Notes: generated by a model not told the origin, from the letters alone. 16,352 nt of DNA from Methylotenera sp. (GCA_005791685.1 SXVG01000025.1:1-16352); one strand, 5' to 3'; positions 7,591 to 15,169 are shown, counted from the first letter of the stretch. A program made the numbers and translations.

Positions 7591-8388
7591 ATGATGGAAG
7601 CTAACGAGCAAATTAAACCGCCAGAAAAAGCCAGGCGACGTGGCGTCAGTGGCGCCAGCTTAGGCGCGCGCGGCATCTATTTGCTGCCTAATTTATTCAC
7701 CTCGGCCTCGCTGTTTGCCGGCTTCTTTGCCATTGTGCAAGCCATGAACGGCCATTTTGAACAAGCGGCCATGGCCATTTTTATTGCCATGGTGTTGGAT
7801 GGGCTAGATGGCCGTGTGGCCCGTATGACCAATACCCAAAGCGCGTTTGGGGCGGAATACGACAGCTTGTCTGACATGGTTTCGTTTGGCGTGGCGCCGG
7901 CGTTGATACTGTATGTATGGGCTTTGAAGCCTTTAGGTAAATTAGGTTGGTTGGCGGCCTTTTTGTATTGCGCTTGCGCGGCCTTGCGCTTGGCTAGGTT
8001 CAATACCAAATTAGACGATGAGCATCAGGATAAGCGCTATTTCCAAGGTTTGCCCAGCCCAGGTGCGGCGGCCTTGTTGGCTGGTTTTGTGTGGGTTTCT
8101 TACGAGTACGGGGTCAGTGGCCGCGATGTGTTTTTTGGCATCTTGCAATGGAAATGGATGGCTTGGGGTTTGACCGTGTTTGCCGGCGCCTCCATGGTTT
8201 CGGATTTACGCTACTACAGCGGTAAAGACATCAACTTAAAACGCAGCGTACCGTTTTTTGTCATCTTAGTCATTATGCTGCTCATGGTCTTGGTGTCTTA
8301 CAGTCCGCCGGAAGTGCTGTTCTTTCTGATGGCCGCTTACGCACTTTCGGGATACGTACTTTGGCTGCGCGATAAGATAAAAAAATAA
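7591..8388 (+). CDS. pssA: Phosphatidylserine synthase (Bacillus-type, CDP-alcohol phosphatidyltransferase)
   Basis: The protein (265 residues from ATG 7591) makes phosphatidylserine from CDP-diacylglycerol and serine in the inner membrane, the step before phosphatidylethanolamine. The CDP-alcohol phosphatidyltransferase signature is complete: D73-G-x2-A-R78, eight residues, G87, three residues, D91, three residues, D95. RLARFNTKL and FQGLPSPGAAALL are typical of the membrane-embedded (type II) PssA. Six to eight hydrophobic segments are visible. A basic N-terminal tail precedes the first. The frame is open from a TTG at 7582; I chose ATG 7591 (or 7594) because the upstream codons add nothing family-like. 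There is no strong ribosome binding site. leuA follows after 169 nt, a pairing known from betaproteobacterial ilv-pssA-leuA clusters. Confidence 0.93.
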   Translation: MMEANEQIKPPEKARRRGVSGASLGARGIYLLPNLFTSASLFAGFFAIVQAMNGHFEQAAMAIFIAMVLDGLDGRVARMTNTQSAFGAEYDSLSDMVSFGVAPALILYVWALKPLGKLGWLAAFLYCACAALRLARFNTKLDDEHQDKRYFQGLPSPGAAALLAGFVWVSYEYGVSGRDVFFGILQWKWMAWGLTVFAGASMVSDLRYYSGKDINLKRSVPFFVILVIMLLMVLVSYSPPEVLFFLMAAYALSGYVLWLRDKIKK

Positions 8389-8472
8389 GCGTAACAGGCC
8401 TTATCGGGCACGCTTAACACGCACCCAAACCAGTATAAACGGCAGCGCTTTGCAGGATAAAAATGCAAGCAG

Positions 8473-8517
8473 ATGCTATTATTTGAACTCATGAACCCAG
8501 GCTTGAAACTGGCATAG
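8473..8517 (+). other. Leucine-rich mini-ORF in the leuA leader (possible leader peptide)
   Basis: ATG at 8473 opens a 14-codon frame, MLLFELMNPGLKLA, ending in TAG at 8515-8517, 40 nt before the leuA ATG. Five of 14 codons are Leu, each a different codon (CTA, TTA, CTC, TTG, CTG). A 7-bp hairpin with one bulge (8447-8454 with 8464-8470) lies just upstream. Against it: no good ribosome binding site for this ATG, the Leu codons are scattered rather than in a run, and no terminator hairpin follows. A competing 7-codon frame from ATG 8463 has AGGA 5 nt upstream. Confidence 0.25.
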
Positions 8518-8557
8518 TTTAGTGAAAGATTAAACCGAATAAAATTAGGAAGCTGTG

Positions 8558-10111
8558 ATGAAACAGGGCAATAAACCACAAGATCAAATTATTATTTTTG
8601 ACACCACTTTGCGCGATGGCGAACAAAGTCCGGGTGCGGCGATGACCAAGGAAGAAAAAATCCGTATTGCCCGTCAATTAGAAAAATTAGGCGTGAATGT
8701 CATCGAAGCTGGCTTTGCCGCGGCCAGCCCCGGTGATTTTGATGCCATCTCTGAAATTGCCAAAATCATTAAGCACTCCACCGTATGTTCATTGGCACGG
8801 GCCAGTGAGAACGACGTGCGCCGTGCCGGTGAAGCGATTAAGCATGCCGCCAGCGGCCGCATCCACACTTTTATCGCTACCAGCAAAATCCACATGGAAA
8901 ATAAATTGCGCATGAGCGAAGACCAGGTGGTTGAGCGTGCGGTGCAAGCGGTTAAATGGGCCTTAGAATACACCAAAGACGTGGAATTTTCCGCCGAAGA
9001 TGCGGTGCGCTCAGACATGGATTTTTTGGTGCGGGTATTTGATGCGGTGATCGCCGCCGGTGCTACCACCATAAACGTGCCCGATACCGTCGGTTATTCC
9101 ATCCCAGCGCCTTGGGGCGAGCGCATGCGTGAGTTAATCGCGCGGGTGCAGGGCAGCGATAAAGTGGTGTGGTCTACCCATTGCCATAATGACTTAGGCA
9201 TGGCGGTGGCCAACTCATTGGCGGCGGTAATGGGCGGCGCACGGCAAGTGGAATGCACCATTAACGGCTTGGGCGAGCGCGCTGGCAACGCCAGTTTGGA
9301 AGAGGTGGTGATGGCATTGCGCACCCGTCGTGACGTGTTTAATCTTGAAACCCGCATCGATGCCACGCAAATTGTGCCCACCAGCAAATTGGTGTCGACC
9401 ATTACCGGCTACCCGGTGCAACCGAATAAAGCCATCGTCGGCGCCAATGCCTTTGCGCATGAATCGGGCATACACCAAGACGGCGTATTAAAGCACAGAG
9501 AGACCTATGAAATCATGCGCGCCGAAGACGTGGGCTGGGGGGCGAACAAATTGACCTTGGGTAAATTGTCCGGTCGCAATGCCTTCAGAACACGTTTAAA
9601 AGAATTGGGCATAGAGTTGGCCACGGAAGATTTGTTGAACGCCGCCTTTGCCCGCTTTAAAGACTTGGCCGATAAGAAATCGGAAATTTTTGATGAAGAC
9701 TTGCATGCCTTGGTCAGCGATGAGTTTTTGTCGGTGGCCACCGAGCATTTTAAATTGGTCTATTTGCAGGTGGCCTCGGTCACCGGTGAAGTGCCGCACG
9801 CCAGCATCACCTTGTCCGAAAACGGTCAGGAAAAACGTGCTGAAGCCAGCGGTGGTGGGCCGGTGGATGCTGCTTTCAAGGCCATAGAAAGCATTGCGCA
9901 AAGCGCCGCCGAATTGCAATTGTATTCGGTGAATAACATCACCAGTGGCACCGATGCGCAAGGCGAAGTGACGGTACGTTTATCCAAAGGCGGTCGCATT
10001 GTGAATGGGCAAGGCGCCGACACCGATATCGTGGTGGCGTCGGTGAAAGCCTATTTAAATGCGCTCAATAAAATACAGTCTAAGTCCGAGCGGGCTCATC
10101 CGCAGGTTTAG
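8558..10111 (+). CDS. leuA: 2-isopropylmalate synthase
   Basis: The protein (517 residues) condenses acetyl-CoA with 2-oxoisovalerate, the first committed step of leucine synthesis. The TIM-barrel catalytic domain is complete: FDTTLRDGEQSPG at 14-26 with metal ligand D15, STHCHNDLGMAVANS with H208 and H210, and RAGNASLEE with N244. The subdomain signature FAHESGIHQDGVLKH follows, then the C-terminal regulatory (LeuA dimer) domain from about 390, which normally mediates leucine feedback inhibition. The frame also offers GTG at 8555, but AGGAAG (8547-8552) is correctly spaced for ATG 8558. It follows pssA on the same strand; its leader holds a leucine-rich mini-ORF. A strong hairpin follows the stop. 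Confidence 0.98.
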   Translation: MKQGNKPQDQIIIFDTTLRDGEQSPGAAMTKEEKIRIARQLEKLGVNVIEAGFAAASPGDFDAISEIAKIIKHSTVCSLARASENDVRRAGEAIKHAASGRIHTFIATSKIHMENKLRMSEDQVVERAVQAVKWALEYTKDVEFSAEDAVRSDMDFLVRVFDAVIAAGATTINVPDTVGYSIPAPWGERMRELIARVQGSDKVVWSTHCHNDLGMAVANSLAAVMGGARQVECTINGLGERAGNASLEEVVMALRTRRDVFNLETRIDATQIVPTSKLVSTITGYPVQPNKAIVGANAFAHESGIHQDGVLKHRETYEIMRAEDVGWGANKLTLGKLSGRNAFRTRLKELGIELATEDLLNAAFARFKDLADKKSEIFDEDLHALVSDEFLSVATEHFKLVYLQVASVTGEVPHASITLSENGQEKRAEASGGGPVDAAFKAIESIAQSAAELQLYSVNNITSGTDAQGEVTVRLSKGGRIVNGQGADTDIVVASVKAYLNALNKIQSKSERAHPQV

Positions 10112-10115
10112 TCTT

Positions 10116-10144
10116 GCCAGCAGCGGGCTTTTGCTCGCGCTGGC
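10116..10144 (+). terminator. Strong hairpin after leuA, without U-tract
   Basis: GCCAGC (10116-10121) pairs with GCTGGC (10139-10144), and GCGGG (10123-10127) with CTCGC (10134-10138) through one G-U pair. This makes an 11-bp stem with a single bulged A and a 6-nt loop. It begins 5 nt after the leuA stop. No run of U follows, so it may be a weak terminator or a 3'-end stabiliser that lowers read-through into the transporter gene. Confidence 0.4.
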
Positions 10145-10159
10145 TGATAAGCTCCTAGC

Positions 10160-11035
10160 ATGCACATTAAGAATCAAACCCTGCTAATAGGCTTGTGCCT
10201 GCTTTGCACCTACTTTATTTGGGGGTCCACCTACCTTGCCATACGCTTTGGCATAGAAAGCTTCCCACCGTTTTTGCTGGCCGGCACCCGTTTTACCGTG
10301 GCCGGCTTGATTTTGTATGCGATTATGCGCAGCTTAGGCGCCCCCCATCCTAGTCGGCAACAGTGGTTGGGGGCAACGGCCGTGGGCATATTGTTGCCGG
10401 CTTTTGGCAATGGCACGGTGTGTTATGTGCAGCAAACCGTGTCATCCAGTGTGGCGGCGCTAGCGATAGCCACTGCGCCAATTTGGATGGCCATTTTCTC
10501 TGCTATTTGGGGGCATAAGATCACGGCCAAAGAATGGCTGGGTATAGGCATAGGCTTGCTGGGTATAGTGCTGTTAAATTTGGGGGGCAGCTTGCATGGC
10601 AACCTAGTCAGTGCGCTGTTATTAATTTTTGCCGCTGCCGCTTGGTCATTTGGCTCGGTGTGGGGTAAGCACTTGGCGATGCCAGCCGGTTTAATGGCCA
10701 GCAGTGCGCAAATGTTAGCCGGCGGTGCGGCCTTGTTAATCGTCAGCGCCATGCAAGGCGAAAGCTGGCCACAGCAGATTAGTGGCAAATCCTGGGGCGC
10801 CTTGCTGTTCTTGGTGGTGCTGGGTTCTTTGGTCGCCTACAGCGCCTACCAGTATTTACTTAAAACCGTGCGACCGTTGGTGGCCAGCAGCAACACCTTT
10901 GTCAACCCAGTGGTGGCATTTGCCTTGGGCGTGTATTTTGCTAACGAGCACGTGACCGGCATAGAATTAATCGCGCTGGCGGTGATATTGCTAGGCGTAT
11001 TTTTGGTGTTATCGGTGCCCAACAAAGATGTATAA
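10160..11035 (+). CDS. EamA-family (DMT superfamily) transporter, YedA-like
   Basis: The 291-residue protein is a drug/metabolite transporter with about ten hydrophobic segments arranged as two EamA repeats (about 10-140 and 150-285). WGSTYLAIRFGIESFPPF near the N-terminus (21-38) and NTFVNPVVAFALG in the second repeat resemble E. coli YedA. Such proteins sit in the inner membrane and export small metabolites; the substrate is unknown. It begins 48 nt after leuA, past the strong hairpin, and no clear ribosome binding site precedes the ATG. The position behind leuA could hint at amino-acid export, but that is only suggestion by proximity. The next gene follows after 24 nt, so the two probably share a transcript. 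Confidence 0.88.
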   Translation: MHIKNQTLLIGLCLLCTYFIWGSTYLAIRFGIESFPPFLLAGTRFTVAGLILYAIMRSLGAPHPSRQQWLGATAVGILLPAFGNGTVCYVQQTVSSSVAALAIATAPIWMAIFSAIWGHKITAKEWLGIGIGLLGIVLLNLGGSLHGNLVSALLLIFAAAAWSFGSVWGKHLAMPAGLMASSAQMLAGGAALLIVSAMQGESWPQQISGKSWGALLFLVVLGSLVAYSAYQYLLKTVRPLVASSNTFVNPVVAFALGVYFANEHVTGIELIALAVILLGVFLVLSVPNKDV

Positions 11036-11059
11036 ATTCAACTTGTAAAGACTTAGACC

Positions 11060-11734
11060 ATGAAACAAAACCTTGCCCTGTTTGATTTAGATAACACCTT
11101 GCTGTCTGGCGACAGTGATTACAACTGGAGCTTGTTCTTAATTAAGCAAGGTTTGCTCGATGCAAAAACCCACCATGCACGCAACGAACAGTTTTATTTG
11201 GATTACAAAAACGGCAATTTGGACATTTATAAATTCCTGGAATTTCAATTAAAGCCTTTGTCCGAACACACGCTGGACGATTTAAACCGTTTGCATGCGC
11301 AATACATGGACAGCGTCATACGGCCCATGATGAGCAGAAAAGCCCAGGACTTGGTGGATCAACATAAAGCCCAGGGCGATTTGTGTTTGGTGATTACCGC
11401 GACCAACAGTTTTGTCACGCGGCCGATCGCGCTTGCCTACGGCATAGAGCATTTAATCGGCACCGATCCAGAAATGCTTAATGGCCGCTATACCGGTGGG
11501 GTGGCTGGGGTGCCTAGTTTTCAAGCCGGCAAGGTGACGCGTTTAAACCAGTGGTTGGCCGAGCGTGGTCAGCAATTGACGGATTTTGCCGTGAGTTATT
11601 TTTACAGCGATTCGCATAATGATTTGGCTTTGATGAAGCTGGTGACTAACCCGGTGGCAGTGGATGCCGACGCCACCTTGACGGTTTACGCCGCGCAACA
11701 CGCTTGGCCACACATCAGCTTACGCGATGCGTGA
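11060..11734 (+). CDS. HAD-IB family phosphatase (SerB/CicA-like)
   Basis: The 224-residue protein is a haloacid dehalogenase-superfamily phosphohydrolase of subfamily IB. Motif I is FDLDNTLLSGDSD with nucleophile D9 and acid/base D11. Motif II is VITATN (111-116), motif III probably K158, and motif IV YSDSHNDLALM with D184 and D188. The helical cap between motifs I and II (about 20-90) is the IB type seen in phosphoserine phosphatase and in the CicA-like group. The substrate cannot be read from the sequence; phosphoserine or histidinol phosphate are possible, but neither is supported by neighbours. It follows the transporter by 24 nt with no good ribosome binding site. Its stop is 5 nt from that of the convergent ypjD-like gene, so there is no room for a separate terminator. 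Confidence 0.88.
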   Translation: MKQNLALFDLDNTLLSGDSDYNWSLFLIKQGLLDAKTHHARNEQFYLDYKNGNLDIYKFLEFQLKPLSEHTLDDLNRLHAQYMDSVIRPMMSRKAQDLVDQHKAQGDLCLVITATNSFVTRPIALAYGIEHLIGTDPEMLNGRYTGGVAGVPSFQAGKVTRLNQWLAERGQQLTDFAVSYFYSDSHNDLALMKLVTNPVAVDADATLTVYAAQHAWPHISLRDA

Positions 11735-11739
11735 TGGAC

Positions 11740-12558
11740 TTATCTGCCCAACATGACTTGCAAGATGAATTTGCTGCCTAGGTAGGCCAAGAGCAACAGC
11801 ACGAAGCCTGCCAGTGTCCAGCGTATCGCCTTGATGCCACGCCAGCCGTAGCGCACCCGACCAAACAGCAGGGCAGCGTAGATAAACCAGCTGGCAATGG
11901 AAAACACCGATTTGTGATTAAATTGCAGCGCTAGTCCAAAAATGGCTTCAGAAAACAGCATGCCGCTTAACAGCGTGATGGTCAGCAAAATAAAGCCCAG
12001 CCCTATGATCTGAAATAGCAGGGCTTCCATCACCATTAAAGGGGGGAAGCTGGGCAATTTAATGAAGTTGGTTTTGTTGTGCAGGCTGCGTTCAGCAAAC
12101 ACCATTAACAGCGCGTGCAAGGTGGCAAAGGTAAATAAGCTGTAGGCCAACAAGGCAATGGCAATGTGCGCCAAGAATAAAGGCGACTCGCCGTTAGGCA
12201 CGGCGTGATTGACCGCGGTGTAGGCCGGCAACACGGCAAAAATAGCCGCTTGCGGCAGGATGAATGCTTGCAAGCCGGCTAGGTTGTGCTTGCGGTCAGC
12301 CCAGCCGTAAATCAACACGGTTAACCAAGCAATCACGGACAAGACATTAAAAAAGCCTAAATTAAGGCCGTGGGCAAAGCTTACTTGGTATAACAGCCAA
12401 GCATGGATGATTAAGCCCAATGCCAACAGGCTGGTGCGTAAGCGCGCCTGTGGTGCTGTGTTAGTGGGTTGAGCGCTAAAGCGAAAATTGCTGGCCACCG
12501 CCAGGTAAATTAAGCCCAGCGCCAAATAAGGAATAAATTTTTGTAAGGTATCCATCAT
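11740..12558 (-). CDS. YpjD/CcsA-like inner membrane protein (cytochrome c assembly family)
   Basis: The protein (272 residues from ATG 12558) has about eight hydrophobic segments and belongs to the cytochrome c assembly (CcsA/CcmC) superfamily. It resembles YpjD: the C-terminal stretch LLFGRVRYGWRGIKAIRW followed by a final membrane helix is characteristic, as is HIAIALLAYSLFTFATLHALL in the middle. The tryptophan-rich heme-binding motif of true CcsA/CcmC is not evident, so a role in heme delivery is not supported. In E. coli the same gene is next to ffh and has been linked with CorB-type proteins as CorE; a CorB-like gene is present here at 1625-2896. The frame extends to a TTG at 12576, but ATG-ATG at 12558/12555 gives the expected N-terminus. 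It is divergent from ffh. Confidence 0.85.
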   Translation of the reverse strand: MMDTLQKFIPYLALGLIYLAVASNFRFSAQPTNTAPQARLRTSLLALGLIIHAWLLYQVSFAHGLNLGFFNVLSVIAWLTVLIYGWADRKHNLAGLQAFILPQAAIFAVLPAYTAVNHAVPNGESPLFLAHIAIALLAYSLFTFATLHALLMVFAERSLHNKTNFIKLPSFPPLMVMEALLFQIIGLGFILLTITLLSGMLFSEAIFGLALQFNHKSVFSIASWFIYAALLFGRVRYGWRGIKAIRWTLAGFVLLLLAYLGSKFILQVMLGR

Positions 12559-12565
12559 GCCGTCA

Positions 12566-12594
12566 TTATGGCGCAAATATGCGGTAAATATAAT
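12566..12594 (+). promoter_or_regulatory. Likely ffh promoter
   Basis: A perfect -10 hexamer TATAAT is at 12589-12594, 45 nt before the ffh ATG. At 17-nt spacing the -35 would be TTATGG (12566-12571), a weak match. The site lies in the 81-nt gap between the divergent ypjD-like gene and ffh. Confidence 0.5.
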
Positions 12595-12639
12595 AGCTTG
12601 ATGTAAAATCGCATACTAAATAACCCGTAAGAGTAAACC

Positions 12640-14004
12640 ATGCTAGAAAATCTCACCGATCGCCTACAAGGCGTCATAAAAAATTTACGTGGCCAAGCTA
12701 GGCTAAGCGAAGACAACATCAGCGACGCCATGCGTGAAGTGCGCATGGCTTTGCTGGAAGCCGACGTGGCCTTGCCGGTAGTGAAAGACTTTATCGTGCA
12801 GGTGAAACAGCGTGCGCAGGGTCAGGACGTGTTGCAAAGCCTCACGCCTGGGCAAGCCGTCATACAAGTGGTGCACGATGAATTGACCGCCTTGATGGGT
12901 AAGGCCAATGTGCCATTGAATTTAGCCGCGGTGGCGCCAGCCATTATTTTGATGGCCGGTTTGCAAGGGTCAGGTAAAACCACCACCTCGGCTAAGTTGG
13001 CTAAATTATTAAAAGAGCAGAAAAAGAAAGTCTTGCTGGCCAGTGCCGACGTGTATAGGCCGGCGGCGATTGCCCAATTAAAAACCTTGGCTCAGCAATT
13101 GGAGGTCGATTGCTTTGACAGCAACGCCAGCCAAAAACCGCTGGACATTGCCCGCGCTACTTTGGATTTTGCTAAGCGCGGTTATTACGATGTGATTATT
13201 TTCGATACGGCCGGCCGTTTAGGCATAGACCAAGCGATGATGGCCGAGATCCAAGCCCTGCACGCGCTGCTCAATCCCATTGAAACCTTGTTTGTGGTCG
13301 ATGCCATGCAAGGCCAAGACGCGGTCAATACCGCCAAGGCTTTTGGCGATGCCTTGCCCTTAACCGGCGTGGTGCTGACCAAGTTAGACGGTGACTCACG
13401 CGGTGGCGCAGCTTTATCGGTACGCCATGTCACTGGCAAACCGATTAAATTCGTAGGCGTTAGCGAAAAAGTAGACGGCCTCGAGCCTTTCCATCCTGAG
13501 CGCATGGCCTCGCGTATTTTGGGCATGGGTGACGTGCTGAGCTTGATAGAGCAAGCGCATAAAAATGTCGATGTGGCGGCCGCGCAAAAGCTGGCGGATA
13601 AAGTCAAAGCCGGTAAAAACTTTGACCTAGACGATTTCAAAATGCAGATGTCGCAAATGCGCAAAATGGGTGGCATGGGCGCCTTGATGGATAAAATGCC
13701 CAGTCAAATGGCCGGCATGGCGGCTAAGATGGACCCCAACGATGCCGACAAGGCCGTGCGTCGCATAGAAGGCATTATCAACAGCATGACGCCATTAGAA
13801 CGGCGCAAACCAGAACTGATTAAAGCCACGCGCAAAAAACGCATAGCCGACGGCAGTGGCGTGCAAGTGCAAGAAGTAAATCGTTTGCTTAAGCAGTTCG
13901 AAGACACGCAAAAAATGATGAAAATGTTTGCCAAAGGCGGCATGGCCAAAATGATGCGCAGCATGGGCAATATGATGGGTGGCAAAATGCCCGGCATGCG
14001 CTAA
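12640..14004 (+). CDS. ffh: Ffh, signal recognition particle GTPase (SRP54)
   Basis: The 454-residue product is a full-length Ffh. With 4.5S RNA it binds signal sequences of nascent membrane proteins and docks with FtsY to deliver ribosomes to SecYEG. The helical N domain (1-90) is followed by the G domain: P-loop GLQGSGKTT at 107-115, DVYRPAA at 137-143, DTAGRLGID at 189-197, TKLDGDSRGG at 247-256, and the closing GVSEKVDGLEPF. The methionine-rich M domain runs from about 325 to the end and contains MTPLERRKPELIKATRKKRIADGSG and the tail MMKMFAKGGMAKMMRSMGNMMGG in part. The ATG follows a modest GTAAGAG. It stands alone: ypjD is divergent and a tRNA gene with its own promoter follows. Confidence 0.98.
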   Translation: MLENLTDRLQGVIKNLRGQARLSEDNISDAMREVRMALLEADVALPVVKDFIVQVKQRAQGQDVLQSLTPGQAVIQVVHDELTALMGKANVPLNLAAVAPAIILMAGLQGSGKTTTSAKLAKLLKEQKKKVLLASADVYRPAAIAQLKTLAQQLEVDCFDSNASQKPLDIARATLDFAKRGYYDVIIFDTAGRLGIDQAMMAEIQALHALLNPIETLFVVDAMQGQDAVNTAKAFGDALPLTGVVLTKLDGDSRGGAALSVRHVTGKPIKFVGVSEKVDGLEPFHPERMASRILGMGDVLSLIEQAHKNVDVAAAQKLADKVKAGKNFDLDDFKMQMSQMRKMGGMGALMDKMPSQMAGMAAKMDPNDADKAVRRIEGIINSMTPLERRKPELIKATRKKRIADGSGVQVQEVNRLLKQFEDTQKMMKMFAKGGMAKMMRSMGNMMGGKMPGMR

Positions 14005-14085
14005 GGGCTAAATGGCGAGTTTGTAAGGGGTGGGCATTAGCCCAATGCCAGAATAGAAAAACTTCATATATTTGTCAGTTATCCG

Positions 14086-14114
14086 TTGACCTATCCTAGA
14101 GTTTCTAGCATAAT
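14086..14114 (+). promoter_or_regulatory. tRNA-Lys promoter
   Basis: TTGACC (14086-14091) and CATAAT (14109-14114) each match consensus at 5 of 6 positions with the ideal 17-nt spacing. The start would fall near 14121, giving a leader of about 55 nt before the tRNA. The stretch after the -10 (TGCGCCC) is GC-rich, as in stable-RNA promoters subject to stringent control; that regulatory reading is inference. Confidence 0.75.
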
Positions 14115-14175
14115 TGCGCCCTTTCGTGAGTGATGCACATCATTCGATGGAATAAAGAAATACCCATACTTCAAT

Positions 14176-14251
14176 GGGGCGTGAGCTCAGCTGGTAGAGC
14201 AGCGGACTTTTAATCCGTTTGTCGTGGGTTCGATCCCCGCACGCCCTACCA
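14176..14251 (+). tRNA. tRNA-Lys (anticodon UUU)
   Basis: A 76-nt cloverleaf folds by eye. The acceptor is 14176-14182 with 14241-14247 (G1-U72 wobble), the D stem GCTC/GAGC, and the anticodon stem 14202-14206 with 14214-14218. The loop CTTTTAA gives anticodon TTT. The variable loop has 5 nt, the T stem GTGGG/CCCGC has loop TTCGATC, the discriminator is A and CCA is encoded at 14249-14251. Oddity: in this alignment position 8 (14183) is G, where nearly all tRNAs have U. The second tRNA at 16324 has T at the same place. A dedicated promoter lies upstream and an intrinsic terminator downstream, so it is a single-gene unit. Confidence 0.95.
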
Positions 14252-14268
14252 AATTCGGTAGTAGAAAT

Positions 14269-14299
14269 AAAAGGTTGCGTGAAAACGCAGCCTTTTTTT
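14269..14299 (+). terminator. Intrinsic terminator of tRNA-Lys
   Basis: GGTTGCGT (14273-14280) and ACGCAGCC (14285-14292) form an 8-bp stem (one G-U pair) closed by a GAAA tetraloop, followed by seven T (14293-14299) and preceded by four A. This is a textbook Rho-independent terminator 21 nt after the tRNA. The A-run could make it partly bidirectional and also stop the minus-strand toxin-antitoxin transcript. Confidence 0.92.
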
Positions 14300-14439
14300 C
14301 GTCCAAAATTTCAATGCATACCTGATGTGCGGTTTTTTAGTGTCAATTCTTTTGACGGTGAGTCTGTCCGGATTCACGACAATTCGGAATTTGGTTGAAT
14401 TACCACTGATCCCAAAGCTTTCCTCAAGCTGATACTTGA
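14300..14439. other. Gap between tRNA-Lys terminator and antitoxin; possible decayed coding on minus strand
   Basis: No intact gene is visible. Small inverted repeats occur: GTCAA/TTGAC at 14342-14356 and AATTC/GAATT around 14383. On the minus strand one frame stays open from 14584 down to a TAG at 14246-14248, running on past the antitoxin stop in another phase. Its part around 14300-14475 reads like protein (for example KYQLEESFGISGNSTKF and RIVVNPDRLTVKRI) but has no ATG. It may be a remnant of a lost gene, or chance. Confidence 0.25.
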
Positions 14440-14796
14440 CTAATTGGCGGAAACTAGCGCGATCTTTTGTTTGGAGCGTAGCTTTACTGAATGCGCTTCG
14501 ATGCCAACATTTAAACGTGTGCGTACCGCACCAAAAATAGCCGCTAGATTGTCCATGCTTGGATTGCCTTTTTGTGAAAGCATTCTATGTAGGCTTTTAC
14601 TTGGTTTCTCTGTTTTTTGAGCAAGCTCTTCAAAACCAATTGTCGCGTTCACTAAGTCTCTAAGGATTAGTCGAGCAGTCTCAGTCTCATTGTTTAAGAA
14701 TAATGTTGCTGCTTCGTCTAATAACGCTTGAGCAAATTGTGCATCGCGATTAACTCGCTCTACGATAGTATCTTTAAAATCTCTTGTAAGTGCCAT
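14440..14796 (-). CDS. HTH antitoxin of a HigB/RelE-like toxin-antitoxin pair
   Basis: The 118-residue protein is a helix-turn-helix antitoxin that should bind and neutralise the toxin encoded just upstream and repress their shared promoter. The N-terminal half (about 1-50, with FAQALLDEAATLFLNNETET) is helical. The HTH spans about 54-95: GFEELAQKTEKPSKSLHRML then GNPSMDNLAAIFGAVRTRL, resembling antidote proteins paired with the addiction-module killer family and with HigA. The ATG has a good ribosome binding site (GGAGAG, 7 nt upstream). It lies 40 nt downstream of the toxin gene, the toxin-first order typical of higBA. The C-terminus after residue 100 (HSVKLRSKQKIALVSAN) looks longer than usual, and the following DNA may be coding remnant. 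The family is fairly certain; the exact name is not. Confidence 0.85.
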   Translation of the reverse strand: MALTRDFKDTIVERVNRDAQFAQALLDEAATLFLNNETETARLILRDLVNATIGFEELAQKTEKPSKSLHRMLSQKGNPSMDNLAAIFGAVRTRLNVGIEAHSVKLRSKQKIALVSAN

Positions 14797-14836
14797 TGCA
14801 TCTCTCCGTGTCTTGTCTTGTGTAATTCAACTACTT

Positions 14837-15163
14837 TTATTTCTGTTTTTTTCTGGCTTTGTATTCAGCGTGTAATTCTTTAGCTCGGTCGATATCTTTT
14901 TGTTGTTTTTTCTTTGTTCCACCGCCAAACAAAATGATGAGCTTATCCCCATCTTTAGCTAGATAGATCCGATATCCTGGCCCCCAGTCAAGAACGTACT
15001 CACCAATTCCATCAAACCATTTGATATTGGAAGTATTGCCAAGCTCCAGCCTTGCAACCACTACAGTGATCTTAACCGCGGCCTGTGCATCTAAGTCGTC
15101 AAACCAATCTTTATAAGGATTGGTTCCGTCTTCTCGGATATATTCTTTAACGTTGATTGCCAT
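14837..15163 (-). CDS. HigB/RelE-superfamily toxin (addiction-module killer protein type)
   Basis: The 108-residue protein matches the 'addiction module killer protein' branch of the RelE/ParE superfamily, toxins that usually act as ribosome-dependent or free mRNA endonucleases. Typical segments are NPYKDWFDDLDAQAAVKI (15-32), ARLELGN (37-43), GIGEYVLDWGPGYRIYL (52-68) and LFGGGTKKKQQKDIDRAKEL (78-97). The last fifteen residues are strongly basic. It precedes its antitoxin on the same strand. No ribosome binding site is visible before the ATG, and the predicted transcription start falls at or next to the ATG, so the mRNA may be leaderless. Codon use is more AT-rich than in the neighbouring housekeeping genes, suggesting acquisition. 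The mechanism is inferred from family only. Confidence 0.87.
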   Translation of the reverse strand: MAINVKEYIREDGTNPYKDWFDDLDAQAAVKITVVVARLELGNTSNIKWFDGIGEYVLDWGPGYRIYLAKDGDKLIILFGGGTKKKQQKDIDRAKELHAEYKARKKQK

Positions 15164-15169
15164 GAGTTT

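Noticed and set aside
8384..8417. Terminator after pssA from AAGCGT/ACGCTT arms
   Set aside because: The 6-bp stem has a 17-nt loop with poor inner pairing and no T-tract follows, so termination is not supported.
13185..13676. 163-codon minus-strand frame inside ffh
   Set aside because: It is a shadow of the well-conserved ffh reading frame with no family resemblance.
14224..14251. tRNA-Lys 3' end as attachment site of an integrative element
   Set aside because: No exact repeat of the T-arm to CCA segment occurs elsewhere in the window and no integrase or excisionase gene is present; only a weak T-loop/CCA resemblance was seen at 16132-16147.
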